NCBI GenBank assembly: GCA_965207595.1
Contig: CBDBMW010000012.1
Span: 2,232,001-2,296,000, forward strand
Origin: JAGWAJ01 sp026707615
Lineage (GTDB): Bacteria; Acidobacteriota; Vicinamibacteria; Vicinamibacterales; UBA8438
Reading direction: 5' to 3'
DNA length: 64,000 nt
Shown here: one piece after another, positions 28,049 to 35,770 of the stretch
Layout: each line of letters opens with the position of its first letter
Position numbering within the stretch: the stretch's first letter is position 1
Translations under genes and position numbers: made by a program
Notes under the pieces: model-generated
What the model saw: only the letters and a program-made list of their open reading frames with translations
The model's database searches: none
What the model was told of the DNA's origin: nothing

Positions 28049-29367
28049 TTCCGGACCCTTGCGTGCTGAAGGCCGCCCGGCTCGTCGATCCGAGCCAGGG
28101 CGTCGACGGGGAATGCGACCTGCGCATCGCGGACGGCCGCATCGCGGCCGTCGGGCGGGACCTCCCGCTCGAGGGGGCGACGCCGATCTCCCTGGCGCGG
28201 GACCTCGTGGTCTGTCCGGGGTTCATCGACATGCACGTCCACCTGCGCGAGCCGGGCCAGGAGCACAAGGAGACGATCGCGAGCGGAGTCGCGTCCGCGG
28301 TCGCAGGGGGATTCGTGGCGGTGGCGTGCATGCCCAACACCACGCCGGTCAACGACCACGCGGGGGTGACGGAAGAGATCGTCCGCAAGGCGGCGGCCGC
28401 CGCCCTGGCCCACGTCTACCCGATCGGGGCCGCCACCGTCGGCTCCGCCGGGGAGCGCCTCACCGAGATCCGCGAGCTGCGCGCGGCCGGATGCGTGGCC
28501 GTGTCGGACGACGGCCACCCGATCGCCGACGCCCTCATGATGCGCCGCGCGCTCGAGTACGTCTCCATGTTCGACATGCCGGTCATCAACCACTGCGAGG
28601 ACCCCTCGCTCAAGGGCGACGGGGTCGTGCACGAAGGCTATCGGGCGGCAGCGCTCGGCCTGCGCGGCATTCCCGGCGCCGCGGAGGCGGTGATGGTGGA
28701 GCGCGACGTCAGCCTGAGCGAGCTCGCCGGCGGCGCGGTGCACATCGCGCACATGAGCGCGCGCGGTTCCCTCCGCGCGGTGCGGTCCGGGAAGGAGCGT
28801 GACGTGGCCGTGACGTGCGAGGTGACTCCGCACCACTTCGTGCTGACCGACGACGACCTGGAGTACGACACGAATTTCAAGATGAACCCGCCGCTCCGCG
28901 GTGGCGAGGACCGGACCGCGATGCTCGACGGCCTCGCCGACGGCAGCATCGACGCCATCGCCACGGACCACGCCCCCCATCACGCGGACGAAAAGGCCGT
29001 GGAGTTCGACCGGGCGCCGTTCGGGGTGGTCGGCCTGGAGACCGCCGTGCCCCTGGCGCTCGACCGCCTCCTGCACCGGGGCGTGGTGACGCTCACGCGG
29101 CTCGTGGAGCTCCTGGCCCGGAACCCGGCCCGCATCCTGCGGGTCGAGGGCGGCACGCTGGCGCCCGGTTCGGCCGCCGATCTCACCATCCTGGCGCCCG
29201 ATGCCCCCACGGAAGTCGCCGCGTCCCGCTTCCGGTCGAAGGGACGCAACACGCCCTTCGACGGATGGCGGCTGCGCGGCGCCGTGGCCGGAACCGTCAT
29301 CGGCGGGCGTCCGGTCTACGTGAACGACGCGGTGGCGGGCGCGGAGGTGCTCGGGGCGGCGTCGTGA
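28045..29367 (+). CDS. pyrC: Dihydroorotase (type I)
   Basis: 440 residues from a GTG overlapping the pyrB stop. Amidohydrolase with zinc motif PGFIDMHVHLREPGQEHKET, then MPNTTPVND, NHCEDPSL, HIAHMSARGSL, CEVTPHHFVL and ATDHAPHH (catalytic Asp). The DMHVHLREPG type and length indicate an active class I enzyme rather than the inactive PyrC-like subunit. The stop codon lies in the first unit of a 16-bp tandem duplication. Confidence 0.96.
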   Translation: MIPDPCVLKAARLVDPSQGVDGECDLRIADGRIAAVGRDLPLEGATPISLARDLVVCPGFIDMHVHLREPGQEHKETIASGVASAVAGGFVAVACMPNTTPVNDHAGVTEEIVRKAAAAALAHVYPIGAATVGSAGERLTEIRELRAAGCVAVSDDGHPIADALMMRRALEYVSMFDMPVINHCEDPSLKGDGVVHEGYRAAALGLRGIPGAAEAVMVERDVSLSELAGGAVHIAHMSARGSLRAVRSGKERDVAVTCEVTPHHFVLTDDDLEYDTNFKMNPPLRGGEDRTAMLDGLADGSIDAIATDHAPHHADEKAVEFDRAPFGVVGLETAVPLALDRLLHRGVVTLTRLVELLARNPARILRVEGGTLAPGSAADLTILAPDAPTEVAASRFRSKGRNTPFDGWRLRGAVAGTVIGGRPVYVNDAVAGAEVLGAAS

Positions 29368-29395
29368 CCGGCCCGCGCCGTGACCGGCCCGCGCC
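29364..29395. repeat. 16-bp perfect tandem duplication across the pyrC stop
   Basis: Two identical adjacent 16-base units (29364-29379, 29380-29395), followed by the first five bases of a third. The first unit contains the pyrC TGA. It is the same type of event as at the folP and cobO ends. Confidence 0.85.
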
Positions 29396-29461
29396 GTGAC
29401 GCTGCGCCTGCCGCGCCGGGGGCGAACGAGCGCCGCCGGGCGTCCGGCGCCCGGCCAGGCT

Positions 29462-30574
29462 TCAGCGGGGCCCCCGGCTCTGGCTGCCGCCGCCCGCCAG
29501 GGCCTCGTACGCGGCAGCGGTTTCGGCGACCATCCGCGCAGCGCTGAAGCGCGCGCGGGCCCTTGTCCGCCCCGCTGTGCCCAGCGCTCCTCGGAGACTC
29601 GCGTCGCGGAGCAGGCGCACCACGGCGGACGCCAGGGCGGCCGGGTCGCGCACCGGGACGAGGAGCCCGGTCTCACCGTCGACGACGCTCTCGGGAATCC
29701 CGCCGGCGCGGGTCGCGACGACCGCCCGACCGCAGGCCATCGCGTCGAGCACGGACGTCCCGAGGCCCTCGGTCACGGAGCTCATCACGAACACGTCGAA
29801 GCCCTTGAGCAGCGAGAGGGCGTCGGTCCGGAACCCGGTCAGGACGACGTGGCGCTCGAGGCCCAACCGGGCGATCTGCGAGACCAGGGCGCCCTCGAGC
29901 TCGCCCGCCCCGACGATCACGAAGCGCGCTTCCGGCACCTGCGCCACGACGCGCGCCGCGGCGTCGAGCAGATCCGGCTGTCCCTTGTGCGGAACGAGCG
30001 CCGCGATGTTGCCGACGACCGGCGCGCCGGCCGGCAGCCCGAGCTCCCGATGCGGGTCGAGCGCTGGGAGCCCGGCGATGCGATCGACGTCGACGCCCTC
30101 GTGGACGACGACGGCCTTCCCCGCCGCCACCCCGTCCTCGATCAGCATGCGGCGGATCGCGTCGGACGCGCAGAGGAAGCGGTCCACCTGCCGGTACTTC
30201 CAGCGCGACAGCGGATTGCGGCGGACGTGGAAGTCCACCCGGCGGGACGCGATGAGGTGCGGGCGCTCGCGGCCGGCGAGCGCGCAGGCGGTCGCGGCCA
30301 CGGCCAGGGCGTGCGCATCGTGGGCGTGGACGACGTCGGGTCGGAGGCGGTCGAGTAGCCCGCTCATCCGCCACGCGGCGCGCGGAGCCAGCTCGCCGCC
30401 GGCGGCCAGCGGGAAGAGGTCCGCCTCGCCGTCCGCGCGGCGGTACAGCTCGCCGCGCGGGTGGGCGGCCAGCGCGGCCCGCTGACCCGCCGCGCGCAGG
30501 CCGTCGACGGTCAGCCGGACCTGCTGCTGGCCTCCGCGCCACGTGCGCGCCGTGTCGACATGGAGGGAGAACAT
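29462..30574 (-). CDS. Glycosyltransferase family 4 (GT-B)
   Basis: 370 residues. The N-terminal acceptor half begins SLHVDTARTWRGGQQQVRLTVDGL, with VVHAHDAHALA. The C-terminal GT4 half has VVGNIAALVPHKGQPDLLDAAARV, ARFVIVGAGELEGAL and the E-x7-E nucleotide-sugar motif region SVTEGLGTSVLDAMACGRAVVATRAGGIPE. It probably adds a sugar in LPS or surface-glycan synthesis. It is downstream of a GT2 gene on the same strand. Sugar specificity unknown. Confidence 0.92.
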   Translation of the reverse strand: MFSLHVDTARTWRGGQQQVRLTVDGLRAAGQRAALAAHPRGELYRRADGEADLFPLAAGGELAPRAAWRMSGLLDRLRPDVVHAHDAHALAVAATACALAGRERPHLIASRRVDFHVRRNPLSRWKYRQVDRFLCASDAIRRMLIEDGVAAGKAVVVHEGVDVDRIAGLPALDPHRELGLPAGAPVVGNIAALVPHKGQPDLLDAAARVVAQVPEARFVIVGAGELEGALVSQIARLGLERHVVLTGFRTDALSLLKGFDVFVMSSVTEGLGTSVLDAMACGRAVVATRAGGIPESVVDGETGLLVPVRDPAALASAVVRLLRDASLRGALGTAGRTRARARFSAARMVAETAAAYEALAGGGSQSRGPR

Positions 30575-30632
30575 CGGTGAGCGAGGAGCGCGATGCCGGC
30601 TCGCGGTACGCCTGTCGCGAACCTACCGGCGC

Positions 30633-30729
30633 CGGGGTCGGTACCGGACGCCCGTTGCTGCGGCCTCGACCTCGCAGGCGTTCATGACTTCGGCAAACCG
30701 GCGGGGTCGGTACCGGACGCCCGCTGCTG
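30633..30729. repeat. 28-bp direct repeat pair at the 3' end of the GT2 gene
   Basis: Two 28-base copies (30633-30660 and 30702-30729) differ at one position and are offset by 69 bases. One copy lies inside the last codons of the GT2 gene, the other just beyond its stop in the 107-bp gap before the GT4 gene. It looks like a partial 3'-end duplication. Confidence 0.8.
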
Positions 30730-31461
30730 TTCCCAGCGCTTCGCGTGCTTGAGGAACACGTAGTAGGAGTTGAGGATCGAGACGATCAGCCCGGGCGCCC
30801 CCTCGCGTATGCCGAGGCGGACGAGGTAGTTGCGCAGGAACGCCAGCGGCGGGCGCGCGACGAGCTCCATCCACCGCACGCGCCGGCCCTCGGCGCCCAT
30901 CTGGTCGGCGGCGAGCGTCGAGTAGCGATCGATCGTCCTCAGGTGGTCCGCGATGTCCCGGTACGGGCGATGCTCGATCTCCGCCTCGAGTCGGCCCACC
31001 GCGCCGTCGACGGCGACCGATTCGTGGACGCGGCGGTCGTTCCAGCGTCCGGTCCGCCGGTCGTACAGCCGCAACTGCCGGTCCGGATACCAGTCGGTGG
31101 AGCGGATCCAGCGTCCGAGATAGCGCGTCACCCGCGGGATGCGGTACCCCTGCCGCGTGGGCCCCGCGGCGAGGAGCGCGCGAATCTCCCGCGCCAGGGC
31201 CGGCGTCACGCGCTCGTCGGCGTCGAGCGAGAACACCCAGTCGTGCGCCGCGAGCCCCGCGGCGAAGTTCTTCTGCGCGCCGAACCCCGGCCAGTCGTGC
31301 GTGACCACCCGGTCGGTATGGCGGCGGGCGATGGCGACGGTGTCGTCCGTGCTGCCGGAGTCGACCACGACGATGTCGTCCGCCCAGCGGACCGAATCGA
31401 GCGCGCCGCCGACGTTGCGCGCCTCGTCTCTCGTGATGACGATGACCGAGACGCGCGTCAC
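30682..31461 (-). CDS. Glycosyltransferase family 2, WaaE/KdtX-like
   Basis: 259 residues from GTG 31461 (VTRVSVIVITRDEARNVGGAL). GT-A fold with DIVVVDSGSTDDTVAIARR, FSLDADERV (DxD-like metal site) and a C-terminal hydrophobic helix (ILNSYYVFLKHAKRWEQQ). Length and the WADDIVVVDSGS/YPDRQLRLYDRR pattern match the LPS inner-core beta-glucosyltransferase family. The last ~15 codons are covered by a direct repeat also found just after the stop. Probably in an operon with the GT4 gene. Confidence 0.9.
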   Translation of the reverse strand: MTRVSVIVITRDEARNVGGALDSVRWADDIVVVDSGSTDDTVAIARRHTDRVVTHDWPGFGAQKNFAAGLAAHDWVFSLDADERVTPALAREIRALLAAGPTRQGYRIPRVTRYLGRWIRSTDWYPDRQLRLYDRRTGRWNDRRVHESVAVDGAVGRLEAEIEHRPYRDIADHLRTIDRYSTLAADQMGAEGRRVRWMELVARPPLAFLRNYLVRLGIREGAPGLIVSILNSYYVFLKHAKRWEQQRASGTDPAGLPKS

Positions 31462-31587
31462 GGGCGGCAGTCTATCACCGCAAGTTCCACGGTCGACCGA
31501 GTGCACGCCGCGAAGGGAACCTGCCCTGACGAGGCCGCTCCCCTGCCGGCCGGTCTGTGACGTGGTGTGACCAGAAAGCCGGACGGA

Positions 31588-31645
31588 GTCAACGATCTCG
31601 TTGACAACGGATTTGTTGACGGATAGTGTCAACAGATCGGTTGAC
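31588..31645 (+). promoter_or_regulatory. Array of palindromic operator-like sites upstream of the ATPase pair
   Basis: Two 18-bp inverted repeats, GTCAACGATCTCGTTGAC (31588-31605) and GTCAACAGATCGGTTGAC (31628-31645), lie exactly 40 bp apart. A further GTTGAC half-site (31615-31620) is inverted relative to the second. TTGACA at 31601-31606 could be a -35, with GATAGT (31622-31627) as a weak -10. The region is AT-richer than its surroundings and ends 12 bases before the ATPase ATG, so a dimeric repressor/activator is likely. Confidence 0.6.
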
Positions 31646-31657
31646 TGGAGGGTCCGC

Positions 31658-32892
31658 ATGAGATTGGCAACGGGCCGCTGGGTGAGCGGAGACGACTTCT
31701 TCAATCGCGAATCCGAGTTGCAGGTCCTGGACGCGCGGGTCCGCGCCGGCAACCACACGTTGCTGACCGGCCAGCGGCGCATGGGGAAGACCAGCATCGT
31801 GCGAGAGCTGGGACGGCGGCTTCAACACGAGGCATGGGTCGTCCTCTTCACCGACGTCGAAGGCGCGACCTGTGCGGGGACGTGATCGCCGACATCGCGC
31901 AGGCTCTGCATCCGGTCGCCTCGCGTGTCACCACGGGGTTGCGCTGGTTCACCGAGAACGTGGACGAGGTGAGCGCACTCGAGTTTCGCTTGAAGATCCG
32001 CGCCGGCCTGAACGCGGGCAACTGGCGCCGCCGCGGCGAACAACTCATCCGCGAATGCGCACTGCGCGAGCAGCAGGTTCTCCTGGTCATTGACGAGCTG
32101 CCGATACTCCTCAAGCGAATCCTCGACAGGGATGGCGACGGCTCTCGGCGGGTCGACGAGTTCCTGAGCTGGCTGCGCGGCGCCATGCAAGGCATCGACG
32201 CCGGTTCTCCGGTCCTCATCGTATCCGGCAGCATCGGGCTCGCACCCCTGGTGCAGCGCCTCGGCATCCCCGACCGCATCAACTATCTCGATCCCCTGCG
32301 CCTGGGACCCTGGGACCGTCGCACCAGCACGACGTGTTTCGACCTTCTGGCCGCGAACCACGGGTTGCGGGTCGAGGAAGGCGTGGCGGACGCCGTGTAC
32401 GACACGATCGGGCTCGGCATTCCGCACCACGTGCAGTCGTTCTTCGCCCGGTTGCGGGAGTTCGCCGTCATGAACAACCGCGACCGAGTGACGGTGGCGG
32501 ACGTAGACACCGTCTACCGCACGGTGCTGCTCGGGCCGGCGGGGCAGAACGACCTCGTGCACTACCAGACGCGTCTCAAGGAGGCGCTGGAAGACGACCT
32601 TCACACGATCGCCATGGAGATCCTGGCCGAGGCCGCCATCCAGGGAACGTTCACGCCGACCGCGAGACGATGCCTCGAGCATTGCTACGCGCCGGTCGCC
32701 GACGACGTACCCAATCGCATCACCGACGTGCTGGACGTCCTGGTGCACGACGGCTATCTCGAGGACGCCGACGAGGGATACCGCTTCCCGTCGAGGCTGC
32801 TGAGGGACTGGTGGTCTGCGCGCTTTCGCGGTCACCATGTCCCGCTCGAGCGGCGGGCGCGCACGGCAACCGTGCCCGGGGCGGGCCGATGA
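31658..32892 (+). pseudogene. P-loop ATPase (archaeal-ATPase-like), frameshifted
   Basis: ATG 31658 follows a good ribosome site (TGGAGGG). The first frame gives MRLATGRWVSGDDFFNRESEL...LLTGQRRMGKTSIVREL (Walker A) and stops at 31885. The rest of the protein (DVIADIAQALHPV..., Walker B VLLVIDELPILL, then a winged-helix-like C-terminus) continues in another frame to 32892. Restoring one base near 31873-31878 (for example GCG-GAG-GAC in place of GCGGGGAC) rejoins them as one ~411-residue protein. The cause may be a real inactivation, a sequencing error in a G run, or recoding. It overlaps the next gene by 4 bases. Confidence 0.75.
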
Positions 32893-35714
32893 ACGGAGTG
32901 CACGACCGACCGATCCGCAAGTTCAATCCGGGGACGCTGCAGTCGGATGACGAGGTGGTCCGACAGTTCGTGGTCCGACACCGCGAGCTCGACCTCGTGC
33001 TCGACGTCCTGCGTGGGAATCTCGATTCATCGTCGTGTCAGCACGTACTCATCGTCGCACCGCGCGGGCGGGGCAAGACCATGCTGCTGGCCCGCGTCGG
33101 CGCGGAGCTGCGAACCAACGCCGATCTCGCCGGGCGTCTGTTCCCGGTCCGATTCATGGAAGAGAGCCAGGAAGTCTTCACGATGGCTGACTTCTGGATC
33201 GAGGCGTTGTTCTACCTGGCCCAGGCATGCGCACGCGCCGGCGATGCGGAGCACTCCCGGGATCTTCTCGCGACGCACGGCGATCTGACCGCACGGTGGA
33301 ACGACGGGGCCACGGAGGATCGCGCACATGCTGCCGTCCTGGAAGCGGCGGAGCGGTTGGGCAGGCGGCTCGTGCTCATGGTCGAGAATCTGCAGGCGCT
33401 ATCCGACGCCGTCGACGACGACTTCGGGTGGAAGCTCCGCAAGACCCTGCAGGTGGAACCCCAGGTCGTGCTGCTTGCCACCGCGACCAGTCGATTCAAG
33501 GGGCTCGACGACGCCGCGCAGCCGTTCTTCGAGCAGTTCCGCATCGTCGATTTGGAACCGCTGGATAACGACGAATGCCGGCATCTCTGGCACATGATCA
33601 GTGGCGACGTCGGACGGGGGCGCGAGATCGAACCGCTTCGGATCCTGACCGGCGGCAGCCCGCGCCTGCTGGCAATCGTCGCCGAGTTGGCGCACCACGC
33701 GTCGCTGCGACAGCTTCTGGAAGACCTGGTGACGCTGATCGACAACCACACCGAGTACTTCCGCGGCCATCTGGATGTGCTTGCCAAGACGGAGCGTCGC
33801 GTCTATCTCGCGGTGATCGACCTTTGGCAACCGTCGAGCACGGCCGAGATTGCGGCGCGGGCGCGCATGAACCTACGTGCCGTTTCGGCGCTGCTCGGGA
33901 GACTGGTGGACCGGGGCGCCGTGCTCGCGGAGGGGACGGGTAGGAAGCGGTGGTACGCTGCCGCGGAGCGGCTGTACAGCATCTATTACAAGCTACGACG
34001 AGAGCGCGGCGAGGCCGCGATCGTCCGCCACCTGATCCAGTTCATGACGGTGTTCTATAGCGACGATGAGCTGGCAGCACTGGCGGTGAGCGATCGGGGG
34101 AAGGCGCGCTTGGGGACCAGCGCGGCGTCAGACCTACAGCTGGAGGTCACTAAGGCGCTAGTGAACAAGGGAATCGCCCACGGCAAGCGCGGCGAAACGG
34201 AGGCGGAGCTGTCGGCCTACGAAGCGGTCGTCGAGCGTTTCGGCGATAGCTCTGCGCCGGACCTTCAGGTCGTGGTTGCCCGGGCGCTGGTCAACAAGGG
34301 AATCACGCACGGCCAACAGGGCGAGATGGAGGCGGAGTTGTCGGCTTATGACACTGTGGTCGAGCGCTTCGGCGGCGCCGGGGCGCCGGACCTGCAGGCT
34401 CAGGTAGCCAAGGCGCTGGTCAACAAGGGCATTACGCACGGCCAACGGGGCGAGGTGGAGGCGGAGTTGTCAGCCTATGACGCTGTGGTCGAGCGTTTCG
34501 GCGACAATGGGGCGCCGGACCTGCAGGTTCGGGTAGCCAGGGCGCTGTTCAATAAAGGCATTACGCACGGCCAACGCGGCGAGATGGACGCGGCGCTTGC
34601 CGCCTACGGTGCGGTGGTCGAGCGCTTCGGCGATAGCGGCGTGCCGGACGCGCGGGTCGTGGTTGCCGGGGCGTTGCTAAACAAGGGCATTGAGCACGGT
34701 CAACGCGGCGAGGCGGAGGCGGAGTTGCCGGCCTACGAAGCGGTCGTCGAGCGTTTCGGCGATAGCTCTGAGCCGGACCTTCAGGTCGTAGTTGCCAAGG
34801 CGCTGGTCAATGAGGGGGTCACGCACGGCCAACGGGGCGAGATGGAGGCGGAGTTGTCGGCTTATGACGCTGTGGTCGAGCGCTTCGGCGGCGGCGGGGC
34901 GCCGGACCTGCAGGTTCAGGTAGCCAAGGCGCTGGTTAACAAGGGCATTACGCACGGCCAACGGGGCGAGGTGGAGGCGGAGTTGTCAGTCTACGACGCC
35001 GTGGTCAAGCGCTTCGGCGACAGCGTTGCACCGGATCTCCAGGTCGTGGTTGCCAAAGCGCTGGTCAACAAGGGGATCACGCACGGTCAACGGGGCGAGG
35101 TGGAGGCGGAGTTGTCGGCCTATGCCGCGGTGGTTGGCCGATTCGGCGCGAGTGACAGAGTGGACCTGCAACGGACGGTGGCCGTAGCGCTGGTTGCGAC
35201 GGGAGATCGACAGGTCAGGATGGGCCGTCCGAAAGAATCCCTGCAGACCATCGATGACCTCCAACGTCGGTGTGGCACGTTGACGGACGACGCCCGGGTC
35301 GCGTTCGAGTTGTGGCGGGCACATTGCGTAAGGGCTCACGCACTACTCGTTCAAGGAGAACGCGATGCCGCGCTGAATACATGGCGGTCAATCTGCGCCG
35401 CGTTCGTCGATGACGCGCGGATGCTGCGAGAAATGCTGGCGCGTGTGCCCGTCCTGATCGGCGCCGGGGCGGCTGCGCGAGACCTCGCCGACATCCTGGC
35501 TGCGGACGGGGAGACCGCCGACGCGGTAGCACCGCTGATCATCGCCCTTCGCCAAGTGGCCGGCCAGTCGGTCCGTGCACCCGCCGAGGTGCTCGAAGTC
35601 GCTGCTCATGTCCGCGAGCGGATCGAGGCGGCCATCGCGGCGCCGCGATCACCGAGTCCGGCGTCGGCTTCGCCGGATGCGCCGGGTCTGCCCGCCTCGC
35701 ACGCCGGCGAGTAG
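32889..35714 (+). CDS. P-loop ATPase-winged helix protein with TPR-type repeat array
   Basis: 941 residues. Walker A APRGRGKT at 57-64; the Walker B candidate RLVLMVENLQAL has Glu-Asn where Asp-Glu is usual. A winged helix lies around residues 295-360 (TERRVYLAVIDLWQPSSTAEIAARARMNLRAVSALL). Residues 423-766 are eight 43-residue repeats (ALVNKGITHGQRGEMEAELSAY...) encoded by exact 129-bp units, followed by a degenerate ninth and a helical C-terminus. STAND-like architecture: nucleotide switch plus sensor repeats. Coupled (ATGA) to the upstream ATPase. Function not established; a role in defence or stress sensing is conceivable. Confidence 0.85.
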   Translation: MNGVHDRPIRKFNPGTLQSDDEVVRQFVVRHRELDLVLDVLRGNLDSSSCQHVLIVAPRGRGKTMLLARVGAELRTNADLAGRLFPVRFMEESQEVFTMADFWIEALFYLAQACARAGDAEHSRDLLATHGDLTARWNDGATEDRAHAAVLEAAERLGRRLVLMVENLQALSDAVDDDFGWKLRKTLQVEPQVVLLATATSRFKGLDDAAQPFFEQFRIVDLEPLDNDECRHLWHMISGDVGRGREIEPLRILTGGSPRLLAIVAELAHHASLRQLLEDLVTLIDNHTEYFRGHLDVLAKTERRVYLAVIDLWQPSSTAEIAARARMNLRAVSALLGRLVDRGAVLAEGTGRKRWYAAAERLYSIYYKLRRERGEAAIVRHLIQFMTVFYSDDELAALAVSDRGKARLGTSAASDLQLEVTKALVNKGIAHGKRGETEAELSAYEAVVERFGDSSAPDLQVVVARALVNKGITHGQQGEMEAELSAYDTVVERFGGAGAPDLQAQVAKALVNKGITHGQRGEVEAELSAYDAVVERFGDNGAPDLQVRVARALFNKGITHGQRGEMDAALAAYGAVVERFGDSGVPDARVVVAGALLNKGIEHGQRGEAEAELPAYEAVVERFGDSSEPDLQVVVAKALVNEGVTHGQRGEMEAELSAYDAVVERFGGGGAPDLQVQVAKALVNKGITHGQRGEVEAELSVYDAVVKRFGDSVAPDLQVVVAKALVNKGITHGQRGEVEAELSAYAAVVGRFGASDRVDLQRTVAVALVATGDRQVRMGRPKESLQTIDDLQRRCGTLTDDARVAFELWRAHCVRAHALLVQGERDAALNTWRSICAAFVDDARMLREMLARVPVLIGAGAAARDLADILAADGETADAVAPLIIALRQVAGQSVRAPAEVLEVAAHVRERIEAAIAAPRSPSPASASPDAPGLPASHAGE
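34155..35186 (+). repeat. Eight tandem 129-bp coding repeats
   Basis: Units begin at 34155, 34284, 34413, 34542, 34671, 34800, 34929 and 35058, each starting at an ALVNKG/ALLNKG-type codon run; a diverged ninth follows at 35187. Adjacent units are highly alike at the nucleotide level (for example the fifth closely resembles the first, and the third resembles the seventh), pointing to recent unequal recombination or gene conversion. The period is a multiple of three, so copy-number change keeps the frame. Confidence 0.92.
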
Positions 35715-35736
35715 CCGATGTGGGCACCGGGCGGCG

Positions 35737-35766
35737 GTCGCGCCCTGTCAGGCGCGCGGGCGCGAC
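35737..35766. terminator. Hairpin between convergent genes
   Basis: Perfect 9-bp arms GTCGCGCCC (35737-35745) and GGGCGCGAC (35758-35766) with a 12-base loop. They lie in the 56-bp gap between the ATPase-TPR stop and the tolC-family stop. No T-run follows in either direction, so it is a terminator candidate only by position. Confidence 0.4.
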
Positions 35767-35770
35767 GAGC

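Noticed and set aside
34158..34961. Minus-strand ORFs and a CRISPR-like appearance of the 129-bp repeats
   Set aside because: The period and repeat belong to the TPR-type protein on the plus strand; there are no spacers between short palindromic repeats and no cas genes.
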